Of a stretch of DNA of 64,000 bases, positions 44,389 through 55,032 are shown piece after piece. The position numbers and the translations under genes were made by a program. The notes beneath the pieces are model-generated. The model was not told the DNA's origin, did not search any database, and was given only the letters and a program-made list of their open reading frames with translations. The DNA comes from Chrysomallon squamiferum (lineage: Eukaryota; Mollusca; Gastropoda; Neomphalida; Peltospiridae): NCBI GenBank assembly GCA_012295275.1, contig CM022676.1:7513219-7577218 (forward strand). Direction: 5' to 3'. Within the stretch, counting starts at the first letter, position 1; each line of letters begins with the position of its first letter.

Positions 44389-47300
44389 GACGTGTTGAAA
44401 ACGTGCGCGCCGTCGGGGGCGAGGTGTGTAAAAAACGTTTCCAACATTTACCAAAGGTGCTGCGTTAACCTTTGAAAATGCGTTTGAAAAAAAAATCGAG
44501 CAAATTTTCAAAAACATGTGCGTTTTTTGTGCACGTGTCGGAAACGAGTTGTTCCCCTTGGGTGGGGCGTGCGGCACTTTGACCCGTGTCGGGCAACCCT
44601 TGCCCCACTTTTGGGTATATGCGCCCGATTTTCCCACGTGCTCGGAAAAAAGTTATTGCACTTTGAAAAAGGTACCCCTAGCATTTTCAAGGAAACTTGA
44701 AAAATTTCGATTTTCAAAAGTTGAAAATCCGTGTGGCACTGTTCCGTTTGGTCGGGAAAAATATTTCGACGTGTGCAAAACGTGCGCGCCGTCGGGGCGA
44801 GTGTGGCAAAAACGTTTCCAACATTTACCAAAGGTGCTGCACCTTTTGAAAATGCGTTTGAAAAAAAATCGAGCAAATTTTCAAAAACATGTGCGTTTTT
44901 TGTGCACGTGTCGGAAACGAGTTGTTCCCCTTGGGTGGGGCGTGCGGCACTTTTGACCCGTGTCGGGCAACCCTAACCCCACGGGTATGTGCGCCCGATT
45001 TTCCCCGTGCTCGGAAAAAGTTATTGCACTTTGAAAAAGGTACCCCTAGCATTTTCAAGGAAACTTGAAAAATTTCGATTTTCAAAAGTTGAAAATCCGT
45101 GTGGCACTGTTCCGTTTGGTCGGGAAAAATATTTCGACGTGTGCAAAACGTGCGCGCCGTCGGGGCGAGTGTGGCAAAAACGTTTCCAACATTTACCAAA
45201 GGTGCTGCACCTTTTGAAAATGCGTTTGAAAAAATCGAGCAAATTTTCAAAAACATGTGCGTTTTTTGTGCACGTGTCGGAAACGAGTTGTTCCCCTTGG
45301 GTGGGGCGTGCGGCACTTTTGACCCGTGTCGGGCAACCCTTGCCCCACTTTTGGGTATGTGCGCCCGATTTTCCCACGTGCTCGGAAAAAGTTATTGCAC
45401 TTTGAAAAGGTACCCCTAGCATTTTCAACGAAACTTGAAAAATTTCGATTTTCAAAAGTTGAAAATCCGTGTGGCACTGTTCCGTTTGGTCGGGAAAAAT
45501 ATTTCGACGTGTGCAAAACGTGCGCGCCGTCGGGGCGAGTGTGGCAAAAACGTTTCCAACATTTACCAAAGGTGCTGCACCTTTTGAAAATGCGTTTGAA
45601 AAAAATCGAGCAAATTTTCAAAAACATGTGTTTTTTTTTTGTCGGAAACGAGTTGTTCCCCTTGGGTGGGGCGTGCGGCACTTTTGACCCGTGTCGGGCA
45701 ACCCTTGCCCCACTTTTGGGTATGTGCGCCCGATTTTTCCCACGTGCTCGGAAAAGTTATCACTTTGAAAAGGTACCCCTAGCATTTTCAACGAAACTTG
45801 AAAAATTTCGATTTTCAAAAGTTGAAAATCCGTGTGGCACTGTTCCGTTTGGTCGGGAAAAATATTTCGACGTGTGCAAAACGTGCGCGCCGTCGGGGCG
45901 AGTGTGGCAAAAACGTTTCCAACATTTACCAAAGGTGCTGCACCTTTTGAAAATGCGTTTGAAAAAAAATCGAGCAAATTTTCAAAAACATGTGCGTTTT
46001 TTGTGCACGTGTCGGAAACGAGTTGTTCCCCTTGGGTGGGGCGTGCGGCACTTTTGACCCGTGTCGGGCAACCCTTGCCCCACTTTTGGGTATGTGCGCC
46101 CGATTTTTCCCACGTGCTCGGAAAAAGTTATTGCACTTTGAAAAAGGTACCCCTAGCATTTTCAACGAAACTTGAAAAATTTCGATTTTCAAAAGTTGAA
46201 AATCCGTGTGGCACTGTTCCGTTTGGTCGGGAAAAATATTTCGACGTGTGCAAAACGTGCGCGCCGTCGGGGCGAGTGTGGCAAAAACGTTTCCAACATT
46301 TACCAAAGGTGCTGCACCTTTTGAAAATGCGTTTGAAAAAAAATCGAGCAAATTTTCAAAAACATGTGCGTTTTTTGTGCACGTGTCGGAAACGAGTTGT
46401 TCCCCTTGGGTGGGGCGTGCGGCACTTTTGACCCGTGTCGGGCAACCCTTGCCCCACTTTTGGGTATGTGCGCCCGATTTTTCCACGTGCTCGGAAAAGT
46501 TATTGCACTTTGAAAAAGGTACCCCTAGCATTTTCAACGAAACTTGAAAAATTTCGATTTTCAAAAGTTGAAAATCCGTGTGGCACTGTTCCGTTTGGTC
46601 GGGAAAAATATTTCGACGTGTGCAAAACGTGCGCGCCGTCGGGGCGAGTGTGGCAAAAACGTTTCCAACATTTACCAAAGGTGCTGCACCTTTTGAAAAT
46701 GCGTTTGAAAAAAAATCGAGCAAATTTTCAAAAACATGTGCGTTTTTTGTGCACGTGTCGGAAACGAGTTGTTCCCCTTGGGTGGGGCGTGCGGCACTTT
46801 TGACCCGTGTCGGGCAACCCTTGCCCCACTTTTGGGTATGTGCGCCCGATTTTTCCCACGTGCTCGAAAAAAGTTATTGCACTTTGAAAAAGGTACCCCT
46901 AGCATTTTCAACGAAACTTGAAAAATTTCGATTTTCAAAAGTTGAAAATCCGTGTGGCACTGTTCCGTTTGGTCGGGAAAAATATTTCGACGTGTGCAAA
47001 ACGTGCGCGCCGTCGGGGCGAGTGTGGCAAAAACGTTTCCAACATTTACCAAAGGTGCTGCACCTTTTGAAAATGCGTTTGAAAAAAAATCGAGCAAATT
47101 TTCAAAAACATGTGCGTTTTTTGTGCACGTGTCGGAAACGAGTTGTTCCCCTTGGGTGGGGCGTGCGGCACTTTTGACCCGTGTCGGGCAACCCTTGCCC
47201 CACTTTTGGGTATGTGCGCCCGATTTTTCCCACGTCCTCGGAAAAAGTTATTGCACTTTGGAAAAGGTACCCCTAGCATTTTCAACGAAACTTGAAAAAT

Positions 47301-50300
47301 TTCGATTTTCAAAAGTTGAAAATCCGTGTGGCACTGTTCCGTTTGGTCGGGAAAAATATTTCGACGTGTGCAAAACGTGCGCGCCGTCGGGGCGAGTGTG
47401 GCAAAAACGTTTCCAACATTTACCAAAGGTGCTGCACCTTTTGAAAATGCGTTTGAAAAAAAAAAAAAAATCGAGCAAATTTTCAAAAACATGTGCGTTT
47501 TTTGTGCACGTGTCGGAAACGAGTTGTTCCCCTTGGGTGGGGCGTGCGGCACTTTTGACCCGTGTCGGGCAACCCTTGCCCCACTTTTGGGTATGTGCGC
47601 CCGATTTTTCCCACGTGCTCGGAAAAAGTTATTGCACTTTGAAAAAGGTACCCCTAGCATTTTCAACGAAACTTGAAAAATTTCGATTTTCAAAAGTTGA
47701 AAATCCGTGTGGCACTGTTCCGTTTGGTCGGGAAAAATATTTCGACGTGTGCAAACGTGCGCGCCGTCGGGGCGATGTGGCAAAAAACGTTTCCAACATT
47801 TAAAAACGTTTCCAACATTTACCAAAGGTGCTGCACCTTTGAAAATGCGTTTGAAAAAAAATCGAGCAAATTTTCAAAAACATGTGCGTTTTTGTGCACG
47901 TGTCGGAAAAACGAGTTGTTTTGAAAAAGGGTGGGGCGTGCGGCACTTTTGACCCGTGTCGGGCATTTCGATTTTCAAAAGTTGAAAATTTTGGGTACTG
48001 TTGTGCGCCCGATTTTTCCCACGTGCTCGGAAAAAGTTATTGCACTTTGAAAAAAAGGTACAAATTTTCAAAGCATGTGCGTTTTTTGTGCACGTGTCGG
48101 AACGAGTTGTTTTGAAAAATTTCGATTTTCAAAAGTTGAAAATCCGTGTGGCACTGTTCCGTTTGGTCGGGAAAAATATTTCGCTGTTCCGTTTGGTCGG
48201 GAAAAATATTTTTCGACGTGTGCAAAACGTGCGCGCCGTCGGGGCGAGGTGGCAAAAACGTTTCCAACATTTACCAAAGGTGCTGCACCTTTTGAAAATG
48301 CGTTTGAAAAAAATCGAGCAAATTTTTTCAAAAAACATGTGCGTTTTTTGTGCACGTGTCGGAAACGAGTTGTTCCCCTTGGGTGGGGCGTGCGGCACTT
48401 TTGACCCGTGTCGGGCAACCCTTGCCCCACTTTTGGGTATGTGCGCCCGATTTTTCCCACGTGCTCGGAAAAAGTTATTGCACTTTGAAAAAGGTACCCC
48501 TAGCATTTTCAACGAAACTTGAAAAATTTCGATTTTCAAAAGTTGAAAATCCGTGTGGCACTGTTCCGTTTGGTCGGGAAAAATATTTCGACGTGTGCAA
48601 AACGTGCGCGCCGTCGGGGCGAGTGTGGCAAAAACGTTTCCAACATTTACCAAAGGTGCTGCACCTTTTGAAAATGCGTTTGAAAAAAAATCGAGCAAAT
48701 TTTCAAAAACATGTGCGTTTTTTGTGCACGTGTCGGAAACGAGTTGTTCCCCTTGGGTGGGGCGTGCGGCACTTTTGACCCGTGTCGGGCAACCCTTGCC
48801 CCACTTTTGGGTATGTGCGCCCGATTTTTCCCACGTGCTCGGAAAAAGTTATTGCACTTTGAAAAGGGTACCCCTAGCATTTTCAACGAAACTTGAAAAA
48901 TTTCGATTTTCAAAAGTTGAAAATCCGTGTGGCACTGTTCCGTTTGGTCGGGAAAAATATTTCGACGTGTGCAAAACGTGCGCGCCGTCGGGGCGAGTGT
49001 GGCAAAAACGTTTCCAACATTTACCAAAGGTGCTGCACCTTTTGAAAATGCGTTTGAAAAAAAATCGAGCAAATTTTCAAAAACATGTGCGTTTTTTGTG
49101 CACGTGTCGGAAACGAGTTGTTCCCCTTGGGTGGGGCGTGCGGCACTTTTGACCCGTGTCGGGCAACCCTTGCCCCACTTTTGGGTATGTGCGCCCGATT
49201 TTTCCCACGTGCTCGGAAAAAGTTATTGCACTTTGAAAAAGGTACCCCTAGCATTTTCAAGGAAACTTGAAAAATTTCGATTTTCAAAAGTTGAAAATCC
49301 GTGTGGCACTGTTCCGTTTGGTCGGGAAAAATATTTCGACGTGTGCAAAACGTGCGCGCCGTCGGGGCGAGTGTGGCAAAAACGTTTCCAACATTTACCA
49401 AAGGTGCTGCACCTTTTGAAAATGCGTTTGAAAAAAAAAATCGAGCAAATTTTCAAAAACATGTGCGTTTTTTGTGCACGTGTCGGAAACGAGTTGTTCC
49501 CCTTGGGTGGGGCGTGCGGCACTTTTGACCCGTGTCGGGCAACCCTTGCCCCACTTTTGGGTATGTGCGCCCGATTTTTCCCACGTGCTCGGAAAAAGTT
49601 ATTGCACTTTGAAAAAGGTACCCCTAGCATTTTCAACGAAACTTGAAAAATTTCGATTTTCAAAAGTTGAAAATCCGTGTGGCACTGTTCCGTTTGGTCG
49701 GGAAAAATATTTCGACGTGTGCAAAACGTGCGCGCCGTCGGGGCGAGTGTGGCAAAAACGTTTCCAACATTTACCAAAGGTGCTGCACCTTTTGAAAATG
49801 CGTTTGAAAAAATCGAGCAAATTTTCAAAAACATGTGCGTTTTTTGTGCACGTGTCGGAAACGAGTTGTTCCCCTTGGGTGGGGCGTGCGGCACTTTTGA
49901 CCCGTGTCGGGCAACCCTTGCCCCACTTTTGGGTATGTGCGCCCGATTTTTCCCACGTGCTCGGAAAAAGTTATTGCACTTTGAAAAAGGTACCCCTAGC
50001 ATTTTCAACGAAACTTGAAAAATTTCGATTTTCAAAAGTTGAAAATCCGTGTGGCACTGTTCCGTTTGGTCGGGAAAAATATTTCGACGTGTGCAAAACG
50101 TGCGCGCCGTCGGGGCGAGTGTGGCAAAAACGTTTCCAACATTTACCAAAGGTGCTGCACCTTTTGAAAATGCGTTTGAAAAAAAATCGAGCAAATTTTC
50201 AAAAACATGTGCGTTTTTTGTGCACGTGTCGGAAACGAGTTGTTCCCCTTGGGTGGGGCGTGCGGCACTTTTGACCCGTGTCGGGCAACCCTTGCCCCAC

Positions 50301-52689
50301 TTTTGGGTATGTGCGCCCGATTTTCCCACGTGCTCGGAAAAAGTTATTGCACTTTGAAAAAGGTACCCCTAGCATTTTCAACGAAACTTGAAAAATTTCG
50401 ATTTTCAAAAGTTGAAAATCCGTGTGGCACTGTTCCGTTTGGTCGGGAAAAATATTTCGACGTGTGCAAAACGTGCGCGCCGTCGGGGCGAGTGTGGCAA
50501 AAACGTTTCCAACATTTACCAAAGGTGCTGCACCTTTTGAAAATGCGTTTGAAAAAAATCGAGCAAATTTTCAAAAACATGTGCGTTTTTTGTGCACGTG
50601 TCGGAAACGAGTTGTTCCCCTTGGGTGGGGCGTGCGGCACTTTTGACCCGTGTCGGGCAACCCTTGCCCCACTTTTGGGTATGTGCGCCCGATTTTTCCC
50701 ACGTGCTCGGAAAAAGTTATTGCACTTTGAAAAAGGTACCCCTAGCATTTTCAACGAAACTTGAAAAATTTCGATTTTCAAAAGTTGAAAATCCGTGTGG
50801 CACTGTTCCGTTTGGTCGGGAAAAATATTTCGACGTGTGCAAAACGTGCGCGCCGTCGGGGCGAGTGTGGCAAAAACGTTTCCAACATTTACCAAAGGTG
50901 CTGCACCTTTGAAAATGCGTTTGAAAAAAAAAATCGAGCAAATTTTCAAAAACATGTGCGTTTTTTGTGCACGTGTCGGAAACGAGTTGTTTCCCCCCTT
51001 GGGTGGGGCGTGCGGCACTTTTGACCCGTGTCGGGCAACCCTTGCCCCACTTTTGGGTATGTGCGCCCGATTTTTCCCACGTGCTCGGAAAAAGTTATTG
51101 CACTTTGAAAAGGTACCCCTAGCATTTTCAACGAAACTTGAAAAATTTCGATTTTCAAAAGTTGAAAATCCGTGTGGCACTGTTCCGTTTGGTCGGGAAA
51201 AATATTTCGACGTGTGCAAAACGTGCGCGCCGTCGGGGCGAGTGTGGCAAAAACGTTTCCAACATTTACCAAAGGTGCTGCACCTTTTGAAAATGCGTTT
51301 GAAAAAAATCGAGCAAATTTTCAAAAACATGTGCGTTTTTTGTGCACGTGTCGGAAACGAGTTGTTCCCCTTGGGTGGGGCGTGCGGCACTTTTGACCCG
51401 TGTCGGGCAACCCTTGCCCCTTTTTTTTGGGTATGTGCGCCCGATTTTTCCCACGTCCTCGGAAAAAGTTATTGCACTTTGAAAAAGGTACCCCTAGCAT
51501 TTTCAACGAAACTTGAAAAATTTCGATTTTCAAAAGTTGAAAATCCGTGTGGCACTGTTCCGTTTGGTCGGGAAAAATATTTCGACGTGTGCAAAACGTG
51601 CGCGCCGTCGGGGCGAGTGTGGCAAAAACGTTTCCAACATTTACCAAAGGTGCTGCACCTTTTGAAAATGCGTTTGAAAAAAATCGAGCAAATTTTCAAA
51701 AACATGTGCGTTTTTTGTGCACGTGTCGGAAACGAGTTGTTCCCCTTGGGTGGGGCGTGCGGCACTTTTGACCCGTGTCGGGCAACCCTTGCCCCACTTT
51801 TGGGTATGTGCGCCCGATTTTTCCCACGTGCTCGGAAAAAGTTATTGCACTTTGAAAAAGGTACCCCTAGCATTTTCAACGAAACTTGAAAAATTTCGAT
51901 TTTCAAAAGTTGAAAATCCGTGTGGCACTGTTCCGTTTGGTCGGGAAAAATATTTCGACGTGTGCAAAACGTGCGCGCCGTCGGGGCGAGTGTGGCAAAA
52001 ACGTTTCCAACATTTACCAAAGGTGCTGCACCTTTTGAAAATGCGTTTGAAAAAAATCGAGCAAATTTTCAAAAACATGTGCGTTTTTTGTGCACGTGTC
52101 GGAAACGAGTTGTTCCCCTTGGGTGGGGCGTGCGGCACTTTTGACCCGTGTCGGGCAACCCTTGCCCCACTTTTGGGTATGTGCGTCCGATTTTTCCCAC
52201 GTCCTCGGAAAAAGTTATTGCACTTTGAAAAAGGTACCCCTAGCATTTTCAACGAAACTTGAAAAATTGAAATTTTCAAAAGTTGAAAATCCGTGTGGCA
52301 CTGTTCCGTTTGGTCGTGAAAAATATTTCGACGTGTGCAAAACGTGCGCGCCGTCGGGGCGAGTGTGGCAAAAACGTTTCCAACATTTACCAAAGGTGCT
52401 GCACCTTTTGAAAATGCGTTTGAAATAAAATCGAGCAAATTTTCAAAAACATGTGCGTTTTTTGTGCACGTGTCGGAAACGAGTTGTTCCCCTTGGGTGG
52501 GGCGTGCGGCACTTTTGACCCGTGTCGGGCAACCCTTGCCCCACTTTTGGGTATGTGCGCCCGATTTTTCCCACGTGCTCGGAAAAAGTTATTGCACTTT
52601 GAAAAAGGTACCCCTAGCATTTTCAACGAAACTTGAAAAATTTCGATTTTCAAAAGTTGAAAATCCGTGTGGCACTGTTCCGTTTGGTC
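44389..52689. repeat. Satellite array, monomer about 373 bp, about 22 copies
   Basis: The anchor GTGTGGCACTGTTCCGTTTG recurs about every 363-381 bp (near 44731, 45099, 45469, 45832, 46206, 46578, 46952, 47326, 47707, 48146, 48553, 48927 and so on to 52667). Monomers are nearly identical. Most length change is in poly-A runs before ATCGAGCAAATTTTC. Each monomer holds the dyads ATTTTCAA-AAG-TTGAAAAT and GGTGC-T-GCACC, and CpG-rich stretches such as GTGCGCGCCGTCGGGG. It is clearly richer in G+C than its flanks. Long overlapping ORFs occur on both strands simply because a monomer has few stops. The left edge is in the gap; the right edge is abrupt at TTTGGTC. Confidence 0.9.
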
Positions 52690-53620
52690 ATTTCAAACGT
52701 CTAAGTCATTTCAAACAATTAGATATAAAAGTAGCAAACTGATAGATCATTTTATTTTTATCTTATGGATTGTTTCTTTCTGTTTAGCTAATATCATCAC
52801 ATTGAATTCTTTAGCCTTTATCTTTGTTTCCTTTCCGCTGTATGCTATATTAAAATATGTAAGAAAAGCATACTTAAGCATTTTTTTTTTTCATTTTTCT
52901 TTTTTAACCTTACTATCTCCTATTCCTAAATAAAGATATTTTAGGAGTGACGTCATCGAGATACATTACGTCATCACAAACGAGAGGAAGAAAACCTCCT
53001 TGTTCTTATCACACACTTTATTAAAGATAGTACGAGCTGGCTTTCTTACGCAAGGTTTGGATTATTCAAGATGTTCGTAGGCTTCTTTTCACGTTTGGAC
53101 TCCTTTCCACGACATCAGGTGAGCAATAAACCAAGACATTGAATTATAATTATTCACATTAATCCAACATTTCCAAGTTTCATCATCTACTAGGTTTTAA
53201 CAAAATATTCTCTTATTTTCTTACTGTTGGTTCTTTATGGGTTTGTTTTTCTCAAGAATGTATACAATTTGAAACAATGAGCTGTACACACTGGAAAATC
53301 TTTCATTGCTTTTCAGTGTCAATGACAGGTTCAAGTTATGTTTTATTTTATTGCATTTATTTATTTATTGATGTTTTATTACATAACTTTACGTCGTTTT
53401 TTATGTTACCTTACGTTACGTTATTTTACGCTACGCTATGTTATGTTATGTTATATTATGTTATGTTAGTGTTTCATATTTGTTTCAAGAGTTCTGCTGA
53501 CACAGTCATACGTTTCATTTTACATTAGTGATCGAAACATAACGATGACTCTACCCTGATTTCACAGTTGCTAAATGAGATTAACTCAGATACAGATAAA
53601 TAGTCTGAATATAAATTACA
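52690..53620. other. Non-coding flank right of the satellite
   Basis: It contains the second copy of the 6.06-6.27 kb repeat (52.82-53.02) and ATGTTA/ACGTTA-type degenerate runs (53.40-53.47). No Ig exon was found, although an orphan leader exon lies to its right. Confidence 0.55.
52820..53020 (+). repeat. Dispersed repeat copy 2 (matches 6060-6275)
   Basis: Shared blocks include TATGCTATATTAAAATA, AAAGCATACTTAAGCATTTT, AAATAAAGATATTTTAGG and AAAACCTCCTTGTTCTTA. Confidence 0.6.
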
Positions 53621-53623
53621 TAT

Positions 53624-53675
53624 CTTGTATGTATAATACACAACACAGTAACACGAATACACATAATAACTTATT
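53624..53675 (-). pseudogene. Degenerate signal-peptide exon
   Basis: The minus strand keeps LCVFVLLCCVLYIQ-like coding. The donor GT reads AT (AAGATATG), and the start codon is replaced by an ATT run. Confidence 0.5.
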
Positions 53676-53971
53676 ATTATTTTATTATTATTATTCTTTT
53701 AGTTATACTTTATTACATAATTTTACGTTGTATTGCATTATGCTACACTGCGTTACGTTACGCTGTGTTATAGACGGTCATCTTATTTGAGGTTTTGTGA
53801 GGTTATGTTATGTTATGTTATTCTATGTTAGGATGTATTATTGTCTGATGTTTTAATACAGCTGTTTCAAAATATGAAATGACATAATTACTCCATCTAG
53901 ATTTCACAGTTCACAACAGAAACGAGATTAACTCAAACACACACAGACAAAAAGCAATATAAAATACATAC

Positions 53972-54029
53972 TTTGTACGTAGAATACACATCCCCGTAAC
54001 ATGAACGCACAGAATATCTTACAGCTCAT
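53972..54029 (-). CDS. Orphan signal-peptide exon
   Basis: MSCKIFCAFMLRGCVFYVQ with an intact donor GTATGT. No Ig1 exon follows in the 1.2 kb before the satellite starts, so its gene is interrupted, lost or beyond a misjoin. The upstream flank at about 54.24-54.40 kb matches 60.32-60.48 kb (ATCGAGCAACCTAAATACAG; GAGACATGACAT). Confidence 0.5.
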
Positions 54030-54907
54030 GTCCAGTATTTTAATTTTAACTGTCGTTAATCAAAATATATTTTTATTTTTTATATATTTTCTTCACTACA
54101 TCTTTGTTTACCCTCCTGTTAATATAAGTATAATTTTCAACGTCTTCTGTTTTACTTTATTTTTGCTAACTTATTTATTTTCTCTTTCAGAAGTAAAATG
54201 AAAAGTCGTTTTTTTAATTTTTATTATTAATTATTAGTTGTAAAATAATTTCTAAGTGGTTGAATATATTTGTTCACCACATTAGAAGCATCCACTGCAT
54301 CGAGCAACCTAAATACAGCTCTGAGACATGACATTCAGCGCTGTATTTTTTATAGTTAATTTTGCTCAGGACGTTTTTATTTTTATTTTTATTTTTATTT
54401 GTTTGTTTTTGTTCGTGTTTTTGTTTGTATACCTATGTCGGTCGATACGTATGAAAGTTCTTTACCTTACAGCTATGTGTATTTCTGTGTTTGCTTGTGT
54501 GTAGATAGGTTTGTAGGTAATATATATGTCTGTATATATACGTGTGTATGTATGCACGTGTGTGTATATATGCATGTATATATGTATGCACGTATATATG
54601 TTTGTATGTATTTTTATCTAAATACGTTAATTTTTCATGACAAATTTTTGCAGCTACTCTCATAACTCACAAAATGGTAACGAATGATAGAAATTCGTGA
54701 TTAACAACTCATTAAAATGCTTATAACTTTTCCCACAGGTAGATATTTACACAGTTCAACTCTCGTGTAATTGTCGCAACTAAAAATATCTAATCTTTAG
54801 ATTTTAATAAAATCATTTAACAAATTTAACCTGATTTAACTTTTTACGAAAGTGACTTTCGAAATTTATGACTAACTAATAAACTTGTTTTTGTGTTTAT
54901 CATTCAC

Positions 54908-55032
54908 TTATATCGTTTCATTTACTATCAAACTTGATGAGACGTCATATGGGATTTCATATCCTCTATCTTCTAGAGAAGAATATGAATTACTTATATC
55001 TTCATGTACAGCTGCTGGTTCAGCCTGATTAT
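54908..55032 (-). CDS. Gene 3 terminal tail exon (tail 2)
   Basis: After TATCAG-type acceptor sequence it reads NNQAEPAAVHEDISNSYSSL and then EDRGYEIPYDVSSS, ending with TAA at 54908-54910. Tyrosine motifs are YSSL and, after 8 residues, YDVS; an extra tyrosine lies between them (GYEI). It joins tail 1 in frame when the GTGAGT donor at the end of tail 1 is used. Confidence 0.55.

Noticed and set aside
44389-52689. Long ORFs of 180-368 residues on both strands in the satellite
   Set aside because: They follow the 373-bp repeat period, overlap on both strands, shift frame with poly-A length and have no recognisable domain. They are a by-product of stop-poor monomers.
53071-53120. Possible plus-strand first exon MFVGFFSRLDSFPRHQ with a GTGAGC donor
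   Set aside because: No following exon, no homology, and a single short ORF with a donor-like sequence is expected by chance.
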